From Thioploca sp. (GTDB lineage Bacteria > Pseudomonadota > Gammaproteobacteria > Beggiatoales > Beggiatoaceae): a stretch of DNA of 64,000 nt. The notes beneath the pieces were generated by a model. The model was not told the origin of the DNA. It worked only from the letters and a program-made list of their open reading frames with translations, and made no database searches. The position numbers and the translations under genes were made by a program. This document shows, piece by piece, positions 40,531 to 49,733 of the stretch (position 1 is its first letter; every line of letters starts with the position of its first letter). The stretch spans positions 39,460-103,459 of the forward strand of contig JAAUSR010000014.1 of assembly GCA_012032555.1 (NCBI GenBank), given 5' to 3'.

Positions 40531-40551
40531 CCCCCCTTTGTCAAAGGGGGG
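40531..40551. repeat. Strong 9-bp hairpin between nirS and nirC
   Basis: ccccccttt and aaagggggg flank a 3-base loop. This C6T3/A3G6 type occurs as a dispersed palindrome in many bacteria. Here it may stabilise the nirS 3' end and lower expression of the downstream nir genes, which is inference. Confidence 0.75.
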
Positions 40552-40573
40552 TCGGGGTGATTTTAAACTAAAC

Positions 40574-40900
40574 ATGAAACGAATCATTTTGTTATTAACT
40601 ATTGCATTATTCTCAGCCGTTTCGGTTAGGGCTGCTGACATACCACCGCAACGTCAGGATGAACTGATTTATCTCCTACGACAAGATTGTGGCTCGTGTC
40701 ATGGGATGACGTTGCAAGGGGGATTAGGACCACCTTTATTACCACAAACGTTGGCTAATAAACCAGAAGCTTTGTTACTCAATACAATTCTAGTGGGTCG
40801 TCCCAACACAGCTATGCCACCATGGCGCAATTTTTTGACTGTACCCGAAGCCACTTGGTTGCTTAAACAATTATTAAAAGGAATCAACCATGTACCATAA
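40574..40900 (+). CDS. nirC: Small periplasmic c-type cytochrome, NirC-like
   Basis: About 108 residues from MKRIILLLTIALF; the ATG at 40538 is rejected because the signal peptide starts at 40574. A signal peptide ends near VRA|ADI. A single heme site is CGSCH (Cys39-His43), and a Met ligand lies in NTAMPPW. NirC-type cytochromes donate electrons to NirS or act in d1 heme insertion. It overlaps the nirF start. Confidence 0.85.
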   Translation: MKRIILLLTIALFSAVSVRAADIPPQRQDELIYLLRQDCGSCHGMTLQGGLGPPLLPQTLANKPEALLLNTILVGRPNTAMPPWRNFLTVPEATWLLKQLLKGINHVP

Positions 40901-42152
40901 CAGTAGCCCGCATAGAGCGCAGCGGAATGCGGGAAGTTGGAATGCGGAACAAAAGTTAACTTGGATTCCGCTGCGCTTTATCCAGGCTACTCATTGGTTT
41001 TTACTGATCTTATTACTATGGCCTATTTTTCTAGCGGCAGATGAATTGCGAGGTAGTGGTGATTTAGGCGTCGTGATAGAACGAGCTAAAGGTAGCGTGC
41101 TTATCGTTGAAACCAGCAACCATACTCGGTTAGCCGAAGTAAGCGGCTTGGGTGATTTATCCCATGCTTCGGTAGTTTACTCTCGTGATCAACGTTATGC
41201 CTATGTATTTGGCCGCGATGGTGGTTTAACTAAACTCGACATTCTGCAAGCTAAGATCGTTAACCGCGTCGTGCAAGCTGGTAACAGTATTGGAGGCGCA
41301 ATTTCTCAAGATGGTTGCCTAATCGCTGCTTCTAATTATACCCCCGGTGGTGTCAAAGTATTTGATGCCAATACCTTGGAACTGTTGGCAGATATTCCCT
41401 CTGAATTTGGTAATCAACAACGTTCTAAAGTCGTTGGTTTAGTCGATGCCCCCGGACAACGGTTTGTCTTTAGCCTCTTTGATGCCGGCGAAATTTGGCT
41501 TGCAGATATGCACAATTCCCACATACCGCAACTGCAAAAATTTAAATCCATCGGTAACCAACCTTATGATGCCCTTATTTCACCAGAGGGTCATTATTAT
41601 ATTGCCGGATTATTTGGTGAAGACGGTTTGGCTTTATTAGACCTGTGGAATTTAGCGGCGGGCGTGCAGCGCATTTTGCCTCATTATGGCCGAGGCAGAG
41701 AAAAAATGCCAGTTTACAAAATGCCACATTTAGAAGGTTGGGCGATGGCAAGCAATTATGCTTTTATTCCCGCAGTCGGTCAATCAGAAGTATTGGTGGT
41801 AGATCAGCGAACTTGGCAAGCGGTACGACCCATTCCGGTGCTTGGCCAACCCGTTTTTGTCAGAGCCAGACCCGATGGTCGACACGTGTGGGTTAATTTT
41901 GCTTTACCCAATAACGGTACGGTGCAAGTGATTGATGTCATAAATTTAACCGTGATAAAAACCTTAAAGCCAGGTAAAGCAGTGTTGCATATGGAATTTA
42001 CCCCACGTGGCGAAGAAGTGTGGGTATCGGTACGCGATGAAGATAAATTGGTAGTTTATAACACCGAAACTTTTACCGAAATTGCTACGCTACCGGCGGA
42101 TAAACCCAGTGGTATTTTTTTCACCAACCGGGCTCACCAAATTGGGTTGTGA
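40890..42152 (+). CDS. nirF: NirF, heme d1 biosynthesis protein
   Basis: 420 residues. After an unusual N-terminus, a hydrophobic segment (about 34-50, HWFLLILLLWPIFLAA) precedes the d1-type beta-propeller (GDLGVVIERAKGSVLIVE through PSGIFFTNRAHQIGL), which resembles the NirS d1 domain but has no c-heme. NirF is a dehydrogenase acting late in d1 heme synthesis in the periplasm. Residues about 5-33 are encoded by a palindromic element (40903-40990), and no alternative in-frame ATG, GTG or TTG precedes the membrane segment. The start may therefore have been recreated by insertion. The ATG lies within the last codons of nirC. Confidence 0.9.
   Translation: MYHNSSPHRAQRNAGSWNAEQKLTWIPLRFIQATHWFLLILLLWPIFLAADELRGSGDLGVVIERAKGSVLIVETSNHTRLAEVSGLGDLSHASVVYSRDQRYAYVFGRDGGLTKLDILQAKIVNRVVQAGNSIGGAISQDGCLIAASNYTPGGVKVFDANTLELLADIPSEFGNQQRSKVVGLVDAPGQRFVFSLFDAGEIWLADMHNSHIPQLQKFKSIGNQPYDALISPEGHYYIAGLFGEDGLALLDLWNLAAGVQRILPHYGRGREKMPVYKMPHLEGWAMASNYAFIPAVGQSEVLVVDQRTWQAVRPIPVLGQPVFVRARPDGRHVWVNFALPNNGTVQVIDVINLTVIKTLKPGKAVLHMEFTPRGEEVWVSVRDEDKLVVYNTETFTEIATLPADKPSGIFFTNRAHQIGL
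40903..40990. repeat. 88-bp inverted-repeat element inside the 5' end of nirF
   Basis: GTAGCC and GGCTAC form the ends. The inner 13-bp arms agcgcagcggaat (40916-40928) and attccgctgcgct (40965-40977) are perfect inverted repeats. The agcgcagcg core matches the GAGCGCAGCG of the elements at 22260 and 22422. It is read through in frame by nirF. Confidence 0.85.
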
Positions 42153-42158
42153 GGGTAA

Positions 42159-42674
42159 ATGATGAATACCAAGTCCATGGCAATGTTAACTAGTATCAAC
42201 GGTTCCGACCACTCGCAATTGAATTCGTTACAAAAAAGCTTGCTTAATGATTTTCAAAAAGATTTACCCTTGTCTCCAACACCCTATGCTGACATTGCCA
42301 TGCAACTCGGTGTGACTGAAGCCGAAGTTTTAGAAACTTTACAAGAATTACAAAAGCATCAAATAATTGGTCGGGTAGGTCCAGTTTTTCAACCTCATCG
42401 AATTGGTACGAGCACTTTAGCAGCGATGATCGTGCCGAAAGAACGATTACAATCGGTTGCTGATTATCTCAGTTCTTTGCCGGAAATCAATCACAACTAC
42501 GAACGTGAACACCATATCAATTTATGGTTTGTGATAACCGCCACTAGCGAAGCTCACTTGCAAGCCGTACTGAATGAAATAGCACAAAATACGGGGATTA
42601 AGGTGATGTCATTGCCGATATTGGAAAATTATCATCTTGATTTCAGTTTTGATTTAAAGTGGCGTAACGAATAA
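42159..42674 (+). CDS. nirD: Siroheme decarboxylase subunit NirD
   Basis: 171 residues, AsnC/Lrp-like fold: an HTH-like start (QLGVTEAEVLETLQEL) and the family core NHNYEREHHINLWFVITA, which marks the D/G branch. NirD with L, G and H decarboxylates siroheme to 12,18-didecarboxysiroheme. It does not act as a transcription factor despite the fold. It begins 7 bases after nirF. Confidence 0.92.
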   Translation: MMNTKSMAMLTSINGSDHSQLNSLQKSLLNDFQKDLPLSPTPYADIAMQLGVTEAEVLETLQELQKHQIIGRVGPVFQPHRIGTSTLAAMIVPKERLQSVADYLSSLPEINHNYEREHHINLWFVITATSEAHLQAVLNEIAQNTGIKVMSLPILENYHLDFSFDLKWRNE

Positions 42675-42699
42675 CCAGTCAATCCACCTCGGGGGCATT

Positions 42700-43227
42700 A
42701 TGGACAATCTAACTGAATCAGAGCAACGATTAATTGAGACTATCCAAGGTGGGTTGCCGCTGGTTGCGCGTCCATACGCAGCAGTTGGGGAACAAATTGG
42801 TCTAACCGAAGCCGAAGTGATAGCCAGTTTAGCTCATTTGATTCAAATTGGGGTGATAAAACGGTTGGGAATTGTGGTACGTCACCGTCAATTAGGCTAT
42901 CGGGCTAATGCGATGGTAGTATGGGATGTTCCTGATGCCCAAGTCACTGCAATTGGCCAACAACTCGGGCAATTTGATGGCGTTAGTTTATGTTATCGCC
43001 GTGCGCGACATTTACCGGAATGGCCCTATAACTTGTACTGTATGATTCATGGTAAAGACCGCAATGCGGTATTACGTGATTTAGATAAACTGATTGCTAT
43101 CTATAACTTAAGCCATATTCCTCACCAAGTTCTCTTTAGCCGGCGTTGTTTTAAACAAAGTGGTGCCTGCTACACTTTTCGATCTGTAACGATCTGTCTA
43201 CCGCAACGGGCTGCAGGCGGGGGTTAA
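42700..43227 (+). CDS. nirL: Siroheme decarboxylase subunit NirL
   Basis: 175 residues, AsnC-like. RPYAAVGEQIGLTEAEV is followed by the L/H-type core CYRRARHLPEWPYNLYCMIHG. It works in a complex with NirD, NirG and NirH on siroheme. The last 20 or so residues (YTFRSVTICLPQRAAGGG) are not family-like and may come from read-through into foreign repeat sequence. The stop overlaps the nirG ATG (TAATG). Confidence 0.92.
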   Translation: MDNLTESEQRLIETIQGGLPLVARPYAAVGEQIGLTEAEVIASLAHLIQIGVIKRLGIVVRHRQLGYRANAMVVWDVPDAQVTAIGQQLGQFDGVSLCYRRARHLPEWPYNLYCMIHGKDRNAVLRDLDKLIAIYNLSHIPHQVLFSRRCFKQSGACYTFRSVTICLPQRAAGGG

Positions 43228-43673
43228 TGATGGATGCTATTACCAGAAAAATTATCAATCAGTTACAAGGTGATTTTCCAATCACGGAGCAACCTTATGC
43301 CCAAGTCGCCGAGCGGTTAGGAATCACGGAAACGGAACTGTTGCAACAATTAACTAATTTATTAGATCAAGGTTTGTTAAGTCGCTTTGGTCCGCTATAT
43401 CATGCCGAACGGTTAGGGGGTGGATTGACCCTTGCAGCAATGCCAGTACCAGAAAACAAATTTGACCAAGTCGCGGCGCAAGTTAATGCTTTTCCGGAAG
43501 TGGCTCATAATTATGCGCGTAATCATGAATTAAATATGTGGTTTATTTTAGCCACTGAACAACCCGAACGAATTGACGAAATTATTCAGGAAATTGAAGC
43601 ACAAACTGGATTACCGGTTTACAATATGCCCAAACAAGCTGAGTACTATTTAGGACTCAAACTCGAAGTTTAA
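43227..43673 (+). CDS. nirG: Siroheme decarboxylase subunit NirG
   Basis: 148 residues, the length of NirG in pseudomonads. An HTH-like segment (ERLGITETELLQQL) and core AHNYARNHELNMWFILATE place it in the D/G branch. It is part of the NirDLGH siroheme decarboxylase. It starts within the nirL stop (TAATG); the second ATG at 43230 is also possible. Confidence 0.92.
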   Translation: MMDAITRKIINQLQGDFPITEQPYAQVAERLGITETELLQQLTNLLDQGLLSRFGPLYHAERLGGGLTLAAMPVPENKFDQVAAQVNAFPEVAHNYARNHELNMWFILATEQPERIDEIIQEIEAQTGLPVYNMPKQAEYYLGLKLEV

Positions 43674-43677
43674 GCTA

Positions 43678-44175
43678 ATGAAACCAGATGATATGCAATT
43701 GCAGCTTATCGATGATGTGGATCGACGGCTGATTCAAGCAACTCAAGGTGGGCTACCACTGGTGCCTCGTCCTTATCATCGACTGGCGGAACAAATGGAC
43801 TTATCCGCAGTGGAAGTGATGACACGATTACAACGGATGTTAACCAGCGGTATAATCCGGCGAATTGGGGTGGTACCGAATCATTATGCACTGGGTTATC
43901 GGGTTAACGGAATGACAGTTTGGGATGTGCCGGATGCACAAATTGATGAATTGGGACAACAAGTTGGTGCCTTAGAATTTGTTAGCCATTGTTATCGACG
44001 GCGCCGCTATCCACCGAAATGGCCCTATAATTTATTTGCGATGGTTCACGGTCAAACCACCGCGCAAGTTGAAGCGCAAATTCAAATCATTGCCCAAGTG
44101 TTAGGCCACTACAATTGCGGACATCAAGTTTTATATAGTACTCGGATTTTGAAAAAAACCGGCTTACGCATTTAA
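43678..44175 (+). CDS. nirH: Siroheme decarboxylase subunit NirH
   Basis: 165 residues, AsnC-like. RRIGVVPNHYALGYRVNG and the L/H-type core CYRRRRYPPKWPYNLFAMVHG make it the paralogue of nirL above. It completes the DLGH set for d1 heme. It lies 4 bases after nirG and 6 before nirJ. Confidence 0.92.
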   Translation: MKPDDMQLQLIDDVDRRLIQATQGGLPLVPRPYHRLAEQMDLSAVEVMTRLQRMLTSGIIRRIGVVPNHYALGYRVNGMTVWDVPDAQIDELGQQVGALEFVSHCYRRRRYPPKWPYNLFAMVHGQTTAQVEAQIQIIAQVLGHYNCGHQVLYSTRILKKTGLRI

Positions 44176-44181
44176 ACTATC

Positions 44182-45336
44182 ATGTTTCGCCTGACCCAGT
44201 ACCTCAAAGAACTTATCAATCCAACCCCGCTAAAGCCAGCACGTTCATTACCGGGTCCGATTGTGATTTGGAATCTAATTCGTCGCTGTAATTTGACTTG
44301 TAAACATTGCTACTCGGTTTCGGCTGATAAAGATTTTCCTAATGAGTTATCTACCAAGGAAGTTTTTCATGTCATGGATGACCTCAAAGCTTTTGGAGTC
44401 CCGGTGTTAATTTTATCTGGGGGTGAGCCGTTATTACATCCCGATATTTTTGTTATCGCTCAGCGAGCCAAGGCAATGGGTTTTTACTTAAGTTTATCTA
44501 GCAATGGTACTTTGATTAATGAAACTAATATTAAAGAAATTGCTAAAGTGGGTTTTGACTATGTTGGTATTAGCTTGGATGGTTTGCCGACAACTCATGA
44601 TCGGTTCCGCCGCTGTACTGGTGCTTTCGAGAAAGCTTTACAAGGAATTCGCTGGTGTCAATTGTACGGCATTAAAGTTGGAATCCGGTTTACCTTAACC
44701 CAAGATAATGTTCATGAACTACCGCAAATGCTGCAATTAGCAGAAGAGGAGAATATCGACAAGTTTTACTTATCTCATCTAAACTATGCCGGACGAGGCA
44801 ATAAAAACCGCCAGAATGATGTACATCATCAAATGACGCGGCAAGCAATGGATTGTTTGTTGGCGAATAATTGGCAAATGTTGCAAGCCGGAAAAAATCG
44901 AGAAATCGTGACGGGTAATAATGATGCTGATGGCGTTTACTTGTTATTGTGGGTAAAACACCATTTCCCCGATAAAGTTGAACCGCTACGGAAAAAACTA
45001 GAACAATGGGGTGGTAATGCTTCCGGCGTGAATATCGCTAATATTGATAATCTAGGTCATGTTCATCCCGATACCTTTTGGTGGCATTATTCTTTAGGTC
45101 AAGTACGAGATCGGCCTTTTTCCGCCATTTGGAATGATACCACTGAACCGCTGCTGGCGGGTCTGAAACAACGTCCCCGTCCGTTGAAAGGTCGCTGTAG
45201 TCAATGTTGTTATCAAGCTATTTGTGGGGGTAATACGCGGACTCGCGCTTATCAACTGACCGGGGATCCGTGGGCAGAAGATCCAGCCTGTTATTTGACT
45301 GATGCAGAAATTAGTCGTCATGAAAACATTCAATAA
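44182..45336 (+). CDS. nirJ: NirJ, radical SAM enzyme of heme d1 synthesis
   Basis: 384 residues. CNLTCKHC (Cys36, Cys40, Cys43) binds the radical 4Fe-4S cluster. ILSGGEPLLHPDI and SSNGTLI follow in the barrel. The C-terminal SPASM-like part has RCSQCCYQAICGGNTRTRA and a final DPACY. It converts didecarboxysiroheme toward the d1 dioxo form. It is the last nir gene; nirE, nirM and nirN are not in the window. The 251 bases after it hold a GGCGTAAGCC-type repeat relic and no gene. Confidence 0.95.
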   Translation: MFRLTQYLKELINPTPLKPARSLPGPIVIWNLIRRCNLTCKHCYSVSADKDFPNELSTKEVFHVMDDLKAFGVPVLILSGGEPLLHPDIFVIAQRAKAMGFYLSLSSNGTLINETNIKEIAKVGFDYVGISLDGLPTTHDRFRRCTGAFEKALQGIRWCQLYGIKVGIRFTLTQDNVHELPQMLQLAEEENIDKFYLSHLNYAGRGNKNRQNDVHHQMTRQAMDCLLANNWQMLQAGKNREIVTGNNDADGVYLLLWVKHHFPDKVEPLRKKLEQWGGNASGVNIANIDNLGHVHPDTFWWHYSLGQVRDRPFSAIWNDTTEPLLAGLKQRPRPLKGRCSQCCYQAICGGNTRTRAYQLTGDPWAEDPACYLTDAEISRHENIQ

Positions 45337-45579
45337 TGATAACCATTACTCAACCAAGTACTCCCCCATTAAATAAATTTTATCAGCATTATCTGAACTA
45401 TATAGCGTAAGCATAATAAAATAATTACTAGACATAGCGCGGTAGATAAGGCGTAAGCCGTCATCCACCTTGAGCAGAGTTGAAAGCTTTCACCGCACCT
45501 TGTTATTGTTAGTAGCTCATCGTGTTTATCCACTCGAGTGAGCGACTAATAACCGGTAATGGCGGTTGATTTTGAATAA

Positions 45580-45604
45580 GCTGGGTTTCATTCTTCAACC
45601 CAGC
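45580..45604. repeat. 25-bp palindrome GCTGGGTT...AACCCAGC, copy 1
   Basis: 8-bp arms with a 9-base loop. It differs by one base from the copy at 48423-48447. It overlaps the 3' end of the RT fragment, supplying the last residues before its stop. Confidence 0.85.
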
Positions 45605-46154
45605 CTACTCGTGCTGGATGCTGCACCGCCGCTTCCAGCCACCTTCTTCTGATGTAGAAACGCTGCCAGCTTTCACTGACGTGTTTATCCACCGCCCGCA
45701 GCAGCAGTTCATGGTCTATGGTGTCAAAGAAGCCCTTGATGTCCATATCCAATACCCACGCCCGCTGCCAGCATCTTTCCCGCACCTTCGCCACCGCCTG
45801 GTGCGCTAACTTGTGCGGGCGATACCCATAGGAATCCGGGTGAAAGTGGTGCTCCAATTCCGCCTCTATCTGCATTTTCACCGCCATTGGCGCGATTCTA
45901 TCCGCCACCGTCGGAATACCCAACGGGCGCACCCCGCCGCCGGCTTTCGGAATCTCTACCCGCTTGACCGCCTGCGGAAAATAACTGCCCGATGACATGC
46001 GATTCCATAGCTTGTACCGGTTGTTTTCCAAGTCCCGCTCCAAATCCTGCCAGCTTTGTTCATCAACCCCAGCGCTTCCCCGGTTCGCCTTTACTCGCAG
46101 ATACGCCTCATAAATCAGGCGTTTGGGTATGTTGTCCAATTTTGTCTGATTCAC
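45588..46154 (-). pseudogene. Truncated group II intron reverse transcriptase/maturase
   Basis: 188 residues from a GTG preceded by AAGGAGG. Early RT blocks are intact: YEAYLRVKANRGSAGVDEQS, VEIPKAGGGVRPLGIPTVADR, DSYGYRPHKLAHQAV and WVLDMDIKGFFDTIDHELL. The fragment ends in AAVQHPARVGWVEE before the YADD active site, thumb/X domain and endonuclease, so it cannot work. Its GC content is visibly higher than its neighbours, a sign of foreign origin. A palindrome sits at the cut end and another at its 5' side (46187). No intron RNA core was recognised. Confidence 0.9.
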
Positions 46155-46186
46155 TGCTTTCCTCCTTACGAGTTCTTAAAAATAAA

Positions 46187-46211
46187 GTAGGGTGGGCATT
46201 GCCCACCCTAC
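46187..46211. repeat. 25-bp palindrome GTAGGGTGGGCA-T-TGCCCACCCTAC, copy 1
   Basis: Perfect 12-bp arms around a single T. An identical copy abuts the CRISPR array at 63675-63699. Confidence 0.95.
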
Positions 46212-46253
46212 CCGGCTGCTTGGTAATGTGCAAACCCAACAGTATTGTGCAGT

Positions 46254-47777
46254 TTATCCTTTCTGTAATTGTGTTTGAGCCATAGCTATATCCGATCTCA
46301 ATGTAAGTGCTAGATTACTCAGATCGGTAGCCGGTTCATTGTAAATCGCGTAAAAAGTATAGATTCCCTCGCTGAGGTAAGGTGGAATAGTTAACGTAAC
46401 CAAGGTGTGATTGATTTCATCAACTTCAACATGACTTTTAAAGGGTTGAGGTTGAGAGTTTAGTTGTACCGGGTGATTATCAGTCAGATAGAATAAAGTG
46501 TTGTTATTGGGAAATTGAATCGCTACCCACAAATCTAGGGAGGTAATGCGAAGTGGTGGTTGTTCTTGTAGACTTACTGCTAAATGGTCACCTATCGCAT
46601 ACTGTGATTGGAGTCCTTCAAAATTTAAGCGAGTGTTTCTAATTTTGCCTTCAATTCGATAAATTTCTCCTTTGGTTAAATCGGCTAAATATAAATTACC
46701 CGCTTCGTCTTCACCAAAAGTACTAATTGAGTGCTGTGTTTCAAGGAGCAACTGATTTTCCCAATGGTTTTCAATTCGTTGTAACCCCCATAATCGTCCA
46801 GAGACATAATCAGCATAAAAATATACACCTTGCATTTGAGGAAAAGCCGTACCACGATAAACGCCACCGCCAGTGATGGAACGATCACCTTGAGAGTGAT
46901 CATATTCTATTACCGGTTTAGTCAACTGGCTATTTTCGCACTGCGGTGCATTATAACAATGCATTCCTTCCATGATATTCCAACCATAGTTTTCGCCGCC
47001 TTTGCTATTAACGGCTTGTACATCAATTTCTTCATAATCATCCTGACCGACATCAGCGATATATAAATCACCAGTATTTCGATCAAAGGAAAATCGCCAT
47101 GGATTTCGTAACCCCAGTGCCCAAATTTCATCTCGATAAGCCGGATTATGTTTGAAGGGATTATCAGTAGGAATCGCATAAGGTTTTGTACCAGATTCGA
47201 CATCAATACGAAGCATTTTACCCAACAAGGAGTTAGGATTTTGTCCATGTCCTTGCGGATCACCGCCACTACCACCGTCACCCATACCAATATACAAAAA
47301 CCCATCTGGTCCAAAAGCTAATTGTCCACCATTATGATTGCCAAAAGGTTGAACAATAGTTAATAAAATTTCTTCACTATTCGGATTAGTTTGATTGGGA
47401 TCATCGGCACTGAGGTGAAAACGAGCTATAACCGTATTACCAGTTTTATTAGTATAGTTAACATAATAATAACGTTTGTTAGCAAAGTTTGGTGGAAAAG
47501 CCACACTCAATAATCCACGTTCACCACAACAACCCACCCGGTCAGTTATTTCTAAGAATGGTGAATTGAGCAATTTTTCTTTGGTGATAATACGGATACG
47601 ACCGGTTTGTTCTACGACAAAAAGACGTTGACTAGCATCACCAGCGTGGGTGATATGTACTGGGCGATTGAGATCTTTAGCAACTGGAACCAGGATAAGT
47701 TGTGGCCATGAAGTTACTGGTGTTGATATCCACACTAAGCTAAGTAATAAAAGTAGCGATAATGGTGAGTAACGCAT
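46254..47777 (-). CDS. PQQ-type soluble sugar dehydrogenase (GSDH/YliI family) with a C-terminal extra domain
   Basis: 507 residues with a signal peptide (LLLLLSLVWISTPVTS). The propeller has RPVHITHAGDASQRLFVVEQTGRI, GLLSVAFPPNF, HNGGQLAFGPDGFLYIGMGDGG, GLRNPWRFSFD, DVGQDDYEEID, ENYGWNIMEG and ITGGGVYRG, matching aldose sugar dehydrogenases. About 125 residues follow the catalytic domain (from NFEGLQSQYAIGDHL) and look like a beta-sandwich found at the ends of other secreted proteins. It probably oxidises sugars in the periplasm, with PQQ supplied from outside. Just upstream on the minus strand lies a GTAGGGTGC-type repeat relic. Confidence 0.88.
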   Translation of the reverse strand: MRYSPLSLLLLLSLVWISTPVTSWPQLILVPVAKDLNRPVHITHAGDASQRLFVVEQTGRIRIITKEKLLNSPFLEITDRVGCCGERGLLSVAFPPNFANKRYYYVNYTNKTGNTVIARFHLSADDPNQTNPNSEEILLTIVQPFGNHNGGQLAFGPDGFLYIGMGDGGSGGDPQGHGQNPNSLLGKMLRIDVESGTKPYAIPTDNPFKHNPAYRDEIWALGLRNPWRFSFDRNTGDLYIADVGQDDYEEIDVQAVNSKGGENYGWNIMEGMHCYNAPQCENSQLTKPVIEYDHSQGDRSITGGGVYRGTAFPQMQGVYFYADYVSGRLWGLQRIENHWENQLLLETQHSISTFGEDEAGNLYLADLTKGEIYRIEGKIRNTRLNFEGLQSQYAIGDHLAVSLQEQPPLRITSLDLWVAIQFPNNNTLFYLTDNHPVQLNSQPQPFKSHVEVDEINHTLVTLTIPPYLSEGIYTFYAIYNEPATDLSNLALTLRSDIAMAQTQLQKG

Positions 47778-47845
47778 ATATTTACCTCGTTGTTAAAGCA
47801 AAGTAGGGTGCATTACGGCTGACGCCTAACTACCCCCTACCGTGC

Positions 47846-48379
47846 TTAACCAAAAATCTTCTCAAGTGATAGATGAATTTCTAAAATCGTATCAATTATC
47901 TCGGTGTCACCATGACTACGATCAAACAGTTTAAAACTATCTATAGCGGAATAAACCGTTACCGATTCTATCTCGGGTTGAACTAACCAACAAGAAGAAA
48001 TACCTAAGGCAAAGTAAGCTTTGAATTTTTGCTTAATATCATAAATACCTTGCTTTGGCGAAAGAATTTCAATCGCCAACACCGGCATGTCAGTCATTCG
48101 CAGAATATCCACGGGTTTTCTTAGACCACGTGGGTACTTAGACACCGGATATAGACAAACATCTGGTTTCAATTCGCACCTTTCATCCAACTGAATATCC
48201 CATTCACTCAAGTCAATTTGACTGATATCCAAGCTCAATTCAAGATTAGGTACATATTCTGGGGTATCTAGTAAAAACGTTTTCCCCAATTGCAATTGTA
48301 CCCAACCATGATTCCAAGAAGCCACGTCAAGGTCCTCCTCGTCTTCGACTACCAACGCTTGAGAGCATCTATTAATCAT
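47846..48379 (-). CDS. Uma2-family (DUF820) PD-(D/E)XK nuclease-like protein
   Basis: About 177 residues from MINRCSQALVVEDEED; I chose 48379 because GGGAG precedes it at good spacing, unlike the longer reading from 48421. The core KPDVCLYP, MPVLAIEILSP and DIKQKFKAYFALGISSCWLV is the family's restriction-endonuclease-like fold. The N-terminal third is less conserved. The family is expanded in cyanobacteria and filamentous sulfur bacteria; its role is unknown. Confidence 0.85.
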   Translation of the reverse strand: MINRCSQALVVEDEEDLDVASWNHGWVQLQLGKTFLLDTPEYVPNLELSLDISQIDLSEWDIQLDERCELKPDVCLYPVSKYPRGLRKPVDILRMTDMPVLAIEILSPKQGIYDIKQKFKAYFALGISSCWLVQPEIESVTVYSAIDSFKLFDRSHGDTEIIDTILEIHLSLEKIFG

Positions 48380-48422
48380 AATTAAAATTCTCCCTTTGTA
48401 ACGAAAGTCATCAGCAGCCAAA

Positions 48423-48447
48423 GCTGGGTTTCATTCCTCAACCCAGC
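48423..48447. repeat. 25-bp palindrome GCTGGGTT...AACCCAGC, copy 2
   Basis: One mismatch to the copy at 45580-45604. It lies between fabB and the Uma2 gene. Confidence 0.85.
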
Positions 48448-48502
48448 CTATTTTATGGTTACAGCAGCCGGATGATTTTGATTAGCAAGCTGTTATGGCC
48501 AT

Positions 48503-49720
48503 TTAATTCTGAAAGCGTTGAAAAACTAGCGTTGCATTAGTCCCGCCAAACCCAAAGCTATTAGACATCACGGTATTTAAGGTTACGTTTTCTTGTACTC
48601 CTCGAACAATTGGCATTCCTTCTGCCTGGGGATCCAATTCAATAATATTGGCAGAAGCACTAATAAATCCAGCTTCCATCATTAATAAACTGTAAATGGC
48701 CTCATTCACGCCAGCCGCACCTAATGCATGTCCAGTCAGAGATTTAGTGGCACTAATCGGAGGAATTTGGTCGGGAAAAGTCTGTTTAATGGCTTCTAAT
48801 TCACGGATATCACCAATCGGGGTACTGGTACCATGAGCATTAATATAATCAATCGGCGTGGTTACTGTAGCAAGGGCTTGCTGCATACAACGTACTGCGC
48901 CTTCACCAGAAGGTTGCACCATATCGTAACCATCCGAGCTAGCACCATAACCAACGATTTCTGCATAAATTTTAGCTCCTCGTGCTTGGGCATGACTCAA
49001 TTCTTCTAAGACTACGATACCGCCACCGCCAGAAATGATAAAACCATCTCGATTGATATCATAAGGACGTGAAGCAGTTAATGGCGTAGCGTTATATTTA
49101 GAAGATAAGGCGCCCATCGCATCAAATAATAAGGTCAAGCTCCAATGAATTTCTTCACCACCACCAGCAAAGACAATATCTTGTTTTCCCATTTGAATCT
49201 GCTCGTAAGCATTGCCAATACAATGGGCACTAGTAGCACAAGCTGAACTAATAGAATAATTTAATCCTTTGATTTTAAATGGTGTCGCTAAACAAGCCGA
49301 TGTAGTACTTGACATGGTGCGAGGAACCATATAGGGGCCAACTTTACGTAAGCCTTTAGTACGCAAAATATCCACTGCTAAGACTTGATTGGCTGGTGAT
49401 GCTCCCCCAGAACCGGTAATTAAACCAGTACGGGGATGAGATACCTCATTCTCAGTCAGTTGGGCATCCGCAATGGCATCACGCATAGCGATATAAGTAA
49501 AAGCCGCTGCTTCTCCCATAAATCGTTTGATCTTTTTTTCAATCAGCGTTTCTAAATTAAGATGAATGGCACCATGGATTTGTGATCGAAACCCTAGATC
49601 AGCATATTCCTGATAAAATTCTATTCCGGATCGTCCTTGACGTAAGGAATCAACCACTTCTTGTTTATTATGACCAATACTGCATACAATCCCAAGCCCA
49701 GTAATTACAACACGTTTCAC
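48503..49720 (-). CDS. fabB: 3-oxoacyl-ACP synthase I
   Basis: 405 residues, GTG start after AAGGGG. Thiolase-fold KAS with the active-site Cys in [14 protein letters not shown], and His residues in [11 protein letters not shown] and [11 protein letters not shown]. The Cys-His-His triad and pairing with fabA identify FabB rather than FabF. It elongates unsaturated intermediates. It lies 13 bases downstream of fabA in one operon. Confidence 0.95.
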   Translation of the reverse strand: MKRVVITGLGIVCSIGHNKQEVVDSLRQGRSGIEFYQEYADLGFRSQIHGAIHLNLETLIEKKIKRFMGEAAAFTYIAMRDAIADAQLTENEVSHPRTGLITGSGGASPANQVLAVDILRTKGLRKVGPYMVPRTMSSTTSACLATPFKIKGLNYSISSACATSAHCIGNAYEQIQMGKQDIVFAGGGEEIHWSLTLLFDAMGALSSKYNATPLTASRPYDINRDGFIISGGGGIVVLEELSHAQARGAKIYAEIVGYGASSDGYDMVQPSGEGAVRCMQQALATVTTPIDYINAHGTSTPIGDIRELEAIKQTFPDQIPPISATKSLTGHALGAAGVNEAIYSLLMMEAGFISASANIIELDPQAEGMPIVRGVQENVTLNTVMSNSFGFGGTNATLVFQRFQN

Positions 49721-49733
49721 CGCCTGAATCCCC

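Noticed and set aside
40538..40573. Longer N-terminus for nirC from the ATG at 40538
   Set aside because: It would place 12 polar residues from a dispersed hairpin before the signal peptide; the ATG at 40574 is better.
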